Shown piece after piece: positions 1-8,343 of a DNA stretch of 11,076 bases. A model generated the notes under the pieces. The model did not search any database and had not been told where the DNA came from. It saw only the letters and a program-made list of their open reading frames with translations. The stretch comes from Gemmatimonadota bacterium (GTDB taxonomy: Bacteria > Gemmatimonadota > Gemmatimonadetes > Longimicrobiales > RSA9), in contig JACQPS010000045.1 of the NCBI GenBank assembly GCA_016207445.1, positions 1 through 11,076 of the forward strand, read 5' to 3'. Within the stretch, counting starts at the first letter, position 1. Every line of letters starts with the position of its first letter. The translations under genes were made by a program, and so were the position numbers.

Positions 1-744
1 CCGGCCGGCCCGGTTCGCCTGCAGAAGTTTCTGTCGCAGGCGGGAATCGCCTCCCGCCGACGCGCGGAGGACCTGATCCGGGAGCACCGCGTCCGCCTCA
101 ACGGCATGGTCGTGGCGGAGCTGGGCACGCGCGTGGACCCGGCGCGCGACGTGGTGGAGGTGGATGGCCGGCGCGTGCAGGCGGCCGGTCCGGTCTGGGT
201 GGCGTTGCACAAGCCGCGCGGGTACGTCAGCACCCGCCGCGATCCGCAGGGCCGCCCGACCATTTACGATCTGCTGCCCGCTGAGCTGCGCGGGCTCTTC
301 TACGTCGGCCGGCTGGACTTCCACAGCGAGGGCCTGATCCTGCTGACCAACCAGGGGGAAGCGGCGCATCGCTTGCTGCACCCCCGCTACGGGGTGGAGC
401 GCGTGTACGACGTCGAGGTGGCGGGGGAGGTTGCCGAGTCGGCGCGGCGCCGCCTCGTCGAGGGCGTGGAGCTCGAGGATGGCCCCGCGCGTGCCCACGC
501 GGTTGCGCGGCTCCGGCACCAGCGTGCCGGCCGCGAGCGCCTGCGCGTCACCATGCGCGAAGGGCGCAAGCGCGAGGTCCGGCGGCTGTTCCGTGCCGTC
601 GGACATTCCGTGCGCCGGCTCGTGCGGCGCCGTTACGGCCCGATCGCGCTCGGCCGGCTGCCGCCCGGCGAGTGGCGCCCGCTGAGCGTCCGCGAGATCG
701 CGGCGATCCGAGCATCAGTCTTGAAAGTTGAAAGTCAAAAGTAG
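1..744 (+). CDS. rluB: RluB/RsuA-family 23S rRNA pseudouridine synthase (5' partial)
   Basis: The enzyme isomerises a uridine in rRNA to pseudouridine. E. coli RluB modifies U2605 of 23S rRNA; the exact target here is inferred. The frame is open from base 1, so the gene starts upstream. An ATG at 106 lies inside the S4 RNA-binding domain and is not the start: codons before it read RLQKFLSQAGIASRRRAEDL, a typical S4 helix pair. After the S4 domain come KPRGYVSTRRDPQGRPT and the catalytic signature GRLDFHSEGLILLTN; the catalytic Asp is the GAC at 316-318. The C-terminal part keeps the family pattern REGRKREVRRLF...GHSVRRLVRRRYGPIALGRLPPGEW. After the normal end (about 700) the frame runs on for several codons (SVLKVESQK), the last of them made by a heptamer repeat that also provides the TAG stop. 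RsuA or RluE/F specificity cannot be excluded, but one S4 domain plus overall sequence fit RluB best. Confidence 0.9.
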   Translation, partial: PAGPVRLQKFLSQAGIASRRRAEDLIREHRVRLNGMVVAELGTRVDPARDVVEVDGRRVQAAGPVWVALHKPRGYVSTRRDPQGRPTIYDLLPAELRGLFYVGRLDFHSEGLILLTNQGEAAHRLLHPRYGVERVYDVEVAGEVAESARRRLVEGVELEDGPARAHAVARLRHQRAGRERLRVTMREGRKREVRRLFRAVGHSVRRLVRRRYGPIALGRLPPGEWRPLSVREIAAIRASVLKVESQK

Positions 745-784
745 ACAGCTTTCAACTTTCAACCTTCAACTTTCAACTGAAGAC
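718..784. repeat. Heptamer repeat cluster with 14-bp inverted repeat
   Basis: Four tandem 7-mers TTTCAAC lie at 750-756, 757-763, 764-770 (first base C) and 771-777. Their reverse complement GTTGAAA occurs at 727-733, with a one-mismatch copy at 720-726. Bases 721-734 pair perfectly with 749-762, leaving a 14-nt loop. A further GTCTT (718-722) can pair with AAGAC (780-784) in an alternative outer stem. The tract is clearly AT-richer than its surroundings. It overlaps the last codons and stop of the pseudouridine synthase gene and ends 13 bases before the next start codon. It could act as a transcript-end or processing hairpin, but there is no T-run as in a classical intrinsic terminator. It may instead be one copy of a dispersed intergenic repeat family, which cannot be judged from one window. 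Confidence 0.85.
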
Positions 785-797
785 GCCGGACACGGGG

Positions 798-2459
798 ATG
801 GAGATCAAGGGGCGAAGCGTCATGATCCTGGGCGGCGCGGGGCTGGTGGGCCGCGCCGTTTGCCGGCGCCTGCTCGAGCTCGCGCCCCGGACGGTCGTGA
901 TCAGCGCCCTCACCCGTGCCGAGGCCGAGTCGGCGGCGCGGGACCTGTCCGGGGAGCGGGAGCTGCCGCCCGGCACGACACTCCAGCCGGAATGGGGAGA
1001 CCTGTTCCTGCCCGAGCCGCTGAAGGATCGGCCGAGAAGCGAGGTGCTGGCGGATCCCGCGGCGCGAGCGCTGCTGCTGGACGACCTCTACGGCGAGCTC
1101 AGCGACGACGTGGTGAGACGCTCCGCGCTGGGCTCGCTCCTGTTGCGGCACCGCCCGGAAATCATCATCGACTGCGTCAATACCGCTACCGTCTTCGCCT
1201 ATCAGAACGTCTTCGAGAGCGCGACCCGTCTGCGCGGCGCGGCCGCGCACGGCCGGGCGGACCTGGAGGCGGTCGAGTCTCACCTGACCACGCTCTATCT
1301 CCCGCAGCTCATCCGGCACGTCCAGATCACGCTCGAGGCGCTGCGCCGCATCGGCGCACAGGTCTACCTGAAGGTCGGCACGTCGGGCACCGGCGGCATG
1401 GGGTTGAACGTCCCGTTCACGCACTCCGAGGAGCGCCCCAGCCGCGCGCTGCTTTCCAAGGCCGGTCTGGCCGGCGCGCACACGCTCCTGCTCTACCTCA
1501 TGGCGCGCACCCCTGGGGCGCCGGCCGTGAAGGAAGTGAAGCCCACGGCCGCCATTAGCTGGAAGCGCATCGCCTTCGGCGAGATCCGCACCCGCGGCAA
1601 GCCGCTGGTCCGCTACGATGCCGCGCGCGCGCTGCCGCTGGCCGAGGCATTCGCCGGCCGGGCCGCGGATGCGTGCGTGCCGGCGGGCGGCAACATCCAG
1701 GGCGTGTTCCTGGATGCGGGCGAGAACGGGCTCTTCAGCCTGAGCGAGTTCGAGGTGCTCACCGCGCTCGGCCTGATGGAGTACGTCACGCCGGAGGAGA
1801 TCGCCGAGGATGTGCTGCGGGAGATCCTCGGCTACGCAACCGGCCGCGACGTCGTGGCCGCACTCGACGCGGCCACCTCGGGGCCGACCTACCGTGCCGG
1901 CGTGCTGCGCGAGGTCGCGCTCGACCGGATGGAGCAGCTCGAGCGGCAGCACGGGGTGAGCGCCGTCGCCTACGAGATGCTCGGCCCGCCCCGGCTCTCG
2001 AAGCTGCTCTTCGAGGGCGCGATCCTGGCCAGGTTCTTCAACGATCTCGGGGCGGCCGCACGCCTCGACCCCGCGCAGACCGCGGAGCGCGCGGCCGCGC
2101 TCGTCGAGCAGGACACCGATCTCCGGGTGCGCATCCTCTCCATCGGTCTGCCCATCCTGCTCCCGGACGGGGAGCGCGTGCTGCGCGGCCCGGAGGTGAA
2201 GGTGCCGCCCGCGCCCGGCCAGCGACCGGACGACCCGCGCCTCGTGGACAACGGCTGGGTGGACCTGCGGCCGGCGAACTGGCGCAGGTGGCAAGAGCGC
2301 CTGGCCGCGATGGTGCGGGAGCTCGACTCCTGGCCGGACGCCGACCAGGGCTCGCGCGCGGATATCGAGCCCGGGCAACGCCGCGGAAAGCTGCGCCCCG
2401 GCTCGCTGGCCGCGTGGGTGTTCCGGCACGAGGATCTGGGCGGGCGCATCAAGCGCTGA
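798..2459 (+). CDS. Atypical SDR/epimerase-like Rossmann-fold protein, function unknown
   Basis: This is a 553-residue protein. The N-terminus has a dinucleotide-binding turn, ILGGAGLVG (Gly at 12, 13, 15 and 18), directly after the first beta strand, as in NAD(P)-dependent SDR/epimerase proteins. PEIIIDCVNTAT (120-131) resembles the strand-4 region of extended SDRs. VGTSGTGGMGLN (from about 193) sits where the catalytic Ser/Thr strand would be, and SRALLSKAGLAGAH with Lys221 looks like the YxxxK helix. The residue at K-4 is Ala217, not Tyr, so ordinary SDR catalysis looks unlikely. The remaining roughly 300 residues (FLDAGENGLFSLSEFEVL, then a helical stretch to the C-terminus) match no domain I recognise. 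No signal peptide or membrane segment is seen, so it is probably cytoplasmic. The ATG at 798 is preceded by CGGGG with no good Shine-Dalgarno spacing; ATG 822 would cut into the first beta strand. It may be a binding or sensor protein or an unusual oxidoreductase. Confidence 0.75.
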   Translation: MEIKGRSVMILGGAGLVGRAVCRRLLELAPRTVVISALTRAEAESAARDLSGERELPPGTTLQPEWGDLFLPEPLKDRPRSEVLADPAARALLLDDLYGELSDDVVRRSALGSLLLRHRPEIIIDCVNTATVFAYQNVFESATRLRGAAAHGRADLEAVESHLTTLYLPQLIRHVQITLEALRRIGAQVYLKVGTSGTGGMGLNVPFTHSEERPSRALLSKAGLAGAHTLLLYLMARTPGAPAVKEVKPTAAISWKRIAFGEIRTRGKPLVRYDAARALPLAEAFAGRAADACVPAGGNIQGVFLDAGENGLFSLSEFEVLTALGLMEYVTPEEIAEDVLREILGYATGRDVVAALDAATSGPTYRAGVLREVALDRMEQLERQHGVSAVAYEMLGPPRLSKLLFEGAILARFFNDLGAAARLDPAQTAERAAALVEQDTDLRVRILSIGLPILLPDGERVLRGPEVKVPPAPGQRPDDPRLVDNGWVDLRPANWRRWQERLAAMVRELDSWPDADQGSRADIEPGQRRGKLRPGSLAAWVFRHEDLGGRIKR

Positions 2460-2645
2460 CCTGCGGGCACGGGCGTGGGCGGGGGCGCGGGCGAGGGAAC
2501 TGCGGGAGACACCTCGGGCGCGGGTGCGCGTTCCGTTGCACCCGCCTTACCCTCGCCTCCGCCCGCGCCCGCCGTCACGGATCCTGCATCGCCCGGCCGG
2601 CGTACCACAGCCTGTAGAGCCGAGACAACCGAGGGGAAGCGGCGC
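2460..2645 (+). promoter_or_regulatory. GC-rich structured intergenic region upstream of moxR
   Basis: This 186-base gap is the only sizeable non-coding stretch before the Bat operon, so the operon promoter and leader probably lie here. Two nested stems are visible. Bases 2490-2497 (GGCGAGGG) pair perfectly with 2550-2557, and further G- and C-rich flanks (about 2477-2489 and 2559-2573) can extend the stem imperfectly. Inside, GCGGGTGC (2520-2527) pairs perfectly with 2538-2545 around a 10-nt loop. No T-run follows, so a rho-independent terminator is not supported. I found no convincing -35/-10 pair; TGTAGA at 2613-2618 is at best a weak -10. Structure by itself is expected to some degree in such GC-rich DNA. 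Confidence 0.45.
2631..2636 (+). promoter_or_regulatory. Ribosome binding site deciding the moxR start
   Basis: GAGGGG lies 9 nt before ATG 2646. This fixes the start there rather than at the open frame's earlier ATG at 2475, whose extra residues are low-complexity Ala/Pro/Gly with no match to MoxR N-termini. Confidence 0.7.
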
Positions 2646-4584
<1,939 letters not shown>

Positions 4585-4588
<4 letters not shown>

Positions 4589-5607
4589 TCCGGCGCATTT
4601 GGCGAGCCCTCCCGCCGGGCTCGAGCCAGGCTCCGCCGGCGCGCGGGGGCCGCACCGCCCGTCGCATCTTCCAGCGCGTACCGTTGCTGTTCCTCGCGCT
4701 GCCCGCCACCGTCGCGGCGCAAGAGGTGCGCACGACGCTGGCGCCCGACACGGTCTTCGTGGGCGACGTCTTCCACGTCGGTTTCCGGGTGGATGTCCCG
4801 TCCGGGTACCGTGCCGCCTTCCCCGATAGTCTGCTCGTGCTCGGCGATGTCGAGAGCGCCGGCCGCCCCGATCGCACGGCCGAGCCGCTGCCGGGTGGGG
4901 GGCAGCGCGTCATCGTCACCTACCCCATGACCGCCTGGCGCCCGGGGCCGATCGAATTTCCCGATATCGTGCTGCGGTTGCAGCGCGGCAGCGAAACCCG
5001 AGTCCTGGAAGCGAAGCCGCCGCGACTCGTCGTCGCCTCCGTGCTGCCTGCCGACACGGCCGGGATTCGGCCCAGGCCGGCCAGGGGCGTGGTGGGCCCG
5101 AACTGGGTGCTGTGGCCGTTCCTGCTCGTCGCACTGCTCGCGCTGCTGGCGCTGGCCGCGCTCGCTTACTGGCTGCGCCGGCGACGACGGGCGCAGCCGG
5201 CACCCGTCATCCAGGAAGCGCCCCCGCGGGAGCGCGCGCTGGCCGCACTCGAACGGGCGCGCGAGCTCGGGCTGGTCGAGAAGCGCGAGTTCAAGCTCTT
5301 CTATTCGCTGGTGACCGAGGCGCTGCGCCGTTACGTGGCCGCGCTCGAGCCGGCGTGGGGAGCCGACCTCACCACGTCGGAGTTGCGCGAGCGCATGGCG
5401 GCTGTCGTGGACGCGCCCGCGGCCGCCGAGCTGGACCCGATCCTGCGCGCGGCCGACCTGGTGAAGTTCGCCCGCCGCATCCCGAGGACGGACGAGGTCT
5501 GGGCTGAATGGCGCGCCGCGCGCGCCTTCGTCGAGCGCTTCGACTGGCGCGCCACGGCGGAGCCGGTCGCGGCCGACATCCTCGTTCGCGATGCGGAGGT
5601 CGCATGA
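4585..5607 (+). CDS. BatD-like / DUF4381-like envelope protein with Ig-like domain
   Basis: A 340-residue protein. It has a long basic N-region, then a hydrophobic signal core (PLLFLALPATVAA, 33-45) with a likely cleavage site after Ala45 (VAA|QE). A beta-rich periplasmic part (about 46-170) follows, with the pattern seen in BatD-type domains (LAPDTVFVGDVFHVGFRV...TYPMTAWRPGPIEFPDIVLRL). A membrane helix spans about 174-198 and is followed by a basic stretch (LRRRRR), so the C-terminus is cytoplasmic. The tail (about 218-330) is helical and resembles DUF4381 proteins of Bat operons (KREFKLFYSLVTEALRRYV...LTTSELRERM). Both ends overlap neighbours by 4 nt (ATGA), placing it firmly between the DUF58 gene and batA. 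This slot in Bat operons often holds a DUF4381 protein; the added Ig-like domain makes this one look like a small BatD. The exact role is unknown; a structural partner of BatA/BatB is the natural guess. Confidence 0.82.
5595..5600 (+). promoter_or_regulatory. Ribosome binding site of batA
   Basis: GGAGGT lies inside the end of the preceding gene, 3 nt before ATG 5604. The spacing is short, but the motif is strong. It supports reinitiation at 5604, overlapping the preceding stop (ATGA). Confidence 0.6.
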
Positions 5608-6593
5608 GCCTCGGCTTCGCGAACCCCTGGGCGTTGCTGCTGCTCCTCGTGCTGCCGGCCTACCTCTGGTACACCCGCCGGTGGCGGCGCCCCGCGCTCG
5701 CGTTCTCCCGCGCCGCCGCGTTCGCGCGCGCCCTGGGCGCGCGCGCCAGCCGCGTCGCCCGGCTGCCGGGGTGGCTGCGTGCCTGCGCCCTGGTCGCACT
5801 GATCGTCGCGTTCGCCTCGCCTCGCACCGGCACGTCCGCCGTGGACGTGGAGGCGGAAGGCATTGCCATCGTGCTGGCCGTGGACATCTCCAGCTCGATG
5901 CTGGCCGAGGACTTCCGGCCGGACAACCGGCTCGAGGTCGCGAAGAAGAAAGTGGCCGAGTTCATCCGCGGCCGGCGCTACGACCGCATTGGCATGGTCG
6001 CGTTCGCCGGTGAGGCCCTGACGCAGGTGCCGATCACGATCGATTACCCCGTGCTGTACGCCGCGCTCGGCCAGCTGAGTGTCGGCGACCTCGAGGACGG
6101 CACGGCGATCGGCACCGCCCTCGCGACCGCGGCCAACCGGCTGCGTCGGGCGCCCGGCCGCTCCAAGGTCATCATCCTGATGACCGACGGCGAGAACAAC
6201 CGGGGCGAGATCGACCCGATCACGGCCGCGCGCGCGGCGGCCAGCTTCGGCGTGAAGATCTACACGATCGGCGTGGGCAGCGAGGGGGTGGCGCCGATCC
6301 CGATCGCACGCGGGCTCCTGGGCGGCTACCAGTACGCGAACTTGCAGGTGCACATCGATGAGGAGCTGCTGCGCTCGATCGCGGATATCACGGCGGCGCA
6401 GTACTTCCGCGCGACGAACGCCGCGGCGCTCGACAGCATCTATCGGCGCATCGACGCCCTGGAGAAGACCACCGTCGAGGTCCGGCGCTACACCGATTAC
6501 ACGCCGCGCTACCTGCCATTCCTCCTGCTCGGCGTCCTGCTGTTGCTCGGGGAATGGGCGCTGCGGGCCAGTCGCTGGGGGAGCGTGCCGTGA
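5604..6593 (+). CDS. batA: BatA, membrane-anchored VWA protein
   Basis: A 329-residue inner-membrane protein. An N-terminal hydrophobic segment (about 8-22, after NPW) is followed by a second (about 57-72), then a large VWA domain, then a C-terminal membrane helix (about 303-321, YLPFLLLGVLLLLGEWAL). The VWA metal site looks complete: DISSS (94-98), Thr167 in DGTAIG, and Asp195 in MTDGENN. The sequence SPRTG...GIAIVLAVDISSSMLAEDF and the C-terminal YRRIDALEKTTVEVRRYTDY are characteristic of BatA. The usual TGG before the YFRA motif reads TAA here (ITAAQYFRAT), a small deviation. BatA is linked to BatB and the TPR/Ig partners in envelope complexes associated with oxygen tolerance in Bacteroides and with stress resistance in Leptospira. 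GTGA at 6590-6593 couples it to batB. Confidence 0.93.
   Translation: MSLGFANPWALLLLLVLPAYLWYTRRWRRPALAFSRAAAFARALGARASRVARLPGWLRACALVALIVAFASPRTGTSAVDVEAEGIAIVLAVDISSSMLAEDFRPDNRLEVAKKKVAEFIRGRRYDRIGMVAFAGEALTQVPITIDYPVLYAALGQLSVGDLEDGTAIGTALATAANRLRRAPGRSKVIILMTDGENNRGEIDPITAARAAASFGVKIYTIGVGSEGVAPIPIARGLLGGYQYANLQVHIDEELLRSIADITAAQYFRATNAAALDSIYRRIDALEKTTVEVRRYTDYTPRYLPFLLLGVLLLLGEWALRASRWGSVP
6577..6583 (+). promoter_or_regulatory. Ribosome binding site deciding the batB GTG start
   Basis: GGGGGAG sits 6 nt before GTG 6590. This favours the GTG that overlaps the batA stop over the in-frame ATG at 6554, which would add 12 residues unlike BatB N-termini and has no comparable site. Confidence 0.7.
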
Positions 6594-7630
6594 GCTTTGC
6601 CCGCCCCGATCTGCTGTGGTTGAGCGGCGCCCTCCCGATCGTGATCGGCATGGCCGTCTACGGCTACCTCCGGCGCTGGCGCCGCGCGCTCGCCGCGCTC
6701 GGTGAGCCGGAGCTCGTGCGCCGGCTCGGCGCCGGCGACCCCGACCGGCACTTCGCGCGGCGCGTCGTGCTGCTTTCCCTGGCGGCGGCGGCGCTGGGAA
6801 TGGCGCTGGCCGGGCCGCGCTGGGGCACGGACACGATCGAGACGCGCAGCCGCTCGCTGAACCTGGTGCTCGTGCTGGATGCATCCAAGTCGATGCTGGC
6901 GCGCGACCTGGAGCCGAGCCGGCTGGAGCGGGAGCGGCTGATCGCGCGCCGGCTGTTGCGCGAGCTGCGCGGCGACCGCATCGGTCTCGTGGTTTTCGCG
7001 GGCCGCGCCTACGTGCTCGCGCCTCTGACCGTGGATCACGGCGCGCTCGAGCTCTACCTGGACGCGCTCGATCCCGAGATCGTGAGCCAGGGTGGCTCCT
7101 CGCTCTCGGCCGCACTGCGTCAGGCCACCGATCTCGCACGCGGCGTGGGGCAGGCGGCGGGCGCGCGCGCGGTCGTCTTGCTCTCGGATGGCGAGGCACT
7201 GGAGGACGAGGCCGCGGTCACGGCGGCGGCGGCGCGCGCGCTCGAGGCCGGCGTCGTCATCCACACGGTCGGCATCGGCACGCCCAGGGGCGCGCCCGTC
7301 CCGGAGCGGGACCCGGAGACCGACCAGGTGCTGGGGTACAAGCGCGAGCCGAACGGAGAGATCGTGATCTCGAGGCTGAACGAACCGCTGCTGCGGCGCA
7401 TCGCGCAGCGCACCGGCGGCCGCTACGAGCGGCTGGACCGCGCCGGCGCCAGCGGGCGGCTGCTGACGACGCTGCGGCAGATGGAGCGGACACCGTATCG
7501 GGGCGGGCGCCGCGTCGAGGAGCGGGAGCGCTTCGGCTGGTTCGTCGCTTTCGCGCTCGCGTTGCTCGCGCTGGATGTGGTCTGGACGCGGCGCGCCGCG
7601 CCGGCGCCGGCCGTCGCGGGGGAGGCCTGA
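6590..7630 (+). CDS. batB: BatB, membrane-anchored VWA protein
   Basis: A 346-residue protein from a GTG start, sister of the upstream BatA. The N-terminus (SFARPDLLWL) matches the usual BatB beginning. Membrane helices are at about 8-28 and 54-77, with a VWA domain between these and a C-terminal helix (about 315-332, FGWFVAFALALLALDVVW). The metal-site motif DASKS is at 97-101 and the second Asp is D200 in LSDGEAL. The position that is Thr in most VWA metal sites appears to be Ser170 (QGGSSLSAAL), a conservative change. The region after the VWA core (DQVLGYKREPNGEIVISRLNEPLLRRIAQRTGGRY) is typical BatB. It is coupled to batA by GTGA and to batC by a 1-nt overlap (TGATG). It probably sits with BatA in the inner membrane, with the VWA domain presented to partners. 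Confidence 0.93.
   Translation: MSFARPDLLWLSGALPIVIGMAVYGYLRRWRRALAALGEPELVRRLGAGDPDRHFARRVVLLSLAAAALGMALAGPRWGTDTIETRSRSLNLVLVLDASKSMLARDLEPSRLERERLIARRLLRELRGDRIGLVVFAGRAYVLAPLTVDHGALELYLDALDPEIVSQGGSSLSAALRQATDLARGVGQAAGARAVVLLSDGEALEDEAAVTAAAARALEAGVVIHTVGIGTPRGAPVPERDPETDQVLGYKREPNGEIVISRLNEPLLRRIAQRTGGRYERLDRAGASGRLLTTLRQMERTPYRGGRRVEERERFGWFVAFALALLALDVVWTRRAAPAPAVAGEA
7618..7625 (+). promoter_or_regulatory. Ribosome binding site of batC
   Basis: GGGGGAGG ends 4 nt before ATG 7630 and lies inside the end of batB. It supports the chosen start and coupled translation. Confidence 0.65.
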
Positions 7631-8343
7631 TGCCGAGCCGCTGGCTCATCCTGCTACTCGCGCTGGGCACGGCCACCGCCTTCGCCTTCGGCGACTTCGA
7701 GCGCGGCAACCGTCTGTTCCGCAAGGGCCGTTTCGCCGAAGCCGCCACCGCTTACCGCGCCGCGCTCGAGGCGGGCAACGATCGACCCGAGGTGCATTAC
7801 AACCTCGGCTCGGCCCTGCTGCGGCTCGGTCACTACCGCGAGGCGGAGGAGCACCTGCGCGGCGCGCTCGCGGCGGTCGACCCCGAGCTGCGTCAGCGCA
7901 CGTACTACAACCTCGGGAACCGCTACCTGGAAGAGGCACGAGGGCCGGCGGGCGCGGCACAGCAGCCGGCGCTGCTCGACGCCGCGATCGAGTCGTACAA
8001 GCAGGCGCTCCGGCTCCGGCCGGCCGACCGTGCTGCGAAGTGGAACCTGGAGCTCGCGCTGCGGCAGCAGGAGCAGCAGCAGGAATCGCCACAGGCGGGC
8101 GGCAGTCGTCAACAGCAGCCGCAAGAGCAGCAACCGGAGCAGCAGCAGCAGACCGGCGGCGGCGGCGCCGGGGGCGAGCGCGCGCAACCGGGCGGCGGCG
8201 AGCAGCCCGGCGAGCAGCCGCAGCCGCTCACGCGCGAGCAGGCCGAACGCATCCTGAGCGCCGTGGAGCAGGACGAGCGCGAGCTCTACCGCGAGCGGCT
8301 GCGGCAGGGGCGCCGCGAGGTGCCGGTCACGCGGGACTGGTGA
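7630..8343 (+). CDS. batC: BatC, periplasmic TPR protein with Gln-rich linker
   Basis: A 237-residue protein. Residues 1 to about 19 (MPSRWLILLLALGTATAFA) form a signal peptide or anchor. TPR units follow from about 20 to 145 (GNRLFRKGRFAEAATAYRAALEAG, then RPEVHYNLGSALLRLGHYREAEEHL, a YYNLGNRY unit and a SYKQALRLRPADRAAKWNLELAL unit). Residues 145-198 are low-complexity, rich in Gln, Gly, Glu and Pro. The C-terminus (PLTREQAERIL...EQDERELYRERL..., ending VTRDW) is the conserved end of BatC proteins, probably a docking segment. TPRs mediate protein contacts, so BatC likely bridges BatA/BatB and the BatD-BatE protein in the periplasm. It overlaps the next start by 1 nt (TGATG). The Gln-rich stretch is encoded by CAG/GAG repeats and may vary in length between strains. 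Confidence 0.9.
   Translation: MPSRWLILLLALGTATAFAFGDFERGNRLFRKGRFAEAATAYRAALEAGNDRPEVHYNLGSALLRLGHYREAEEHLRGALAAVDPELRQRTYYNLGNRYLEEARGPAGAAQQPALLDAAIESYKQALRLRPADRAAKWNLELALRQQEQQQESPQAGGSRQQQPQEQQPEQQQQTGGGGAGGERAQPGGGEQPGEQPQPLTREQAERILSAVEQDERELYRERLRQGRREVPVTRDW

Noticed and set aside
759..2429. Long minus-strand open frame (556 codons) opposite the SDR-like gene
   Set aside because: It mirrors the plus gene in GC-rich DNA with few stop codons. Its protein is rich in Arg/Ala/Glu/His without domain motifs, while the plus frame has a clear Rossmann turn.
2613..2618. TGTAGA as a -10 promoter element for moxR
   Set aside because: Only a partial match, and no -35-like hexamer at 16-18 bases upstream.
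2475..2645. N-terminal extension of MoxR starting at ATG 2475
   Set aside because: The extra residues are Ala/Pro/Gly-rich and encoded by the structured intergenic DNA. GAGGGG before ATG 2646 and normal MoxR length favour the shorter form.
6554..6589. BatB start at ATG 6554
   Set aside because: GTG 6590 has a strong GGGGGAG site, produces the usual BatB N-terminus and fits the overlap pattern of the operon.
7161..7170. Alternating GC runs as possible Z-DNA or regulatory sites
   Set aside because: They are short, lie within coding sequence and are frequent here because of base composition.
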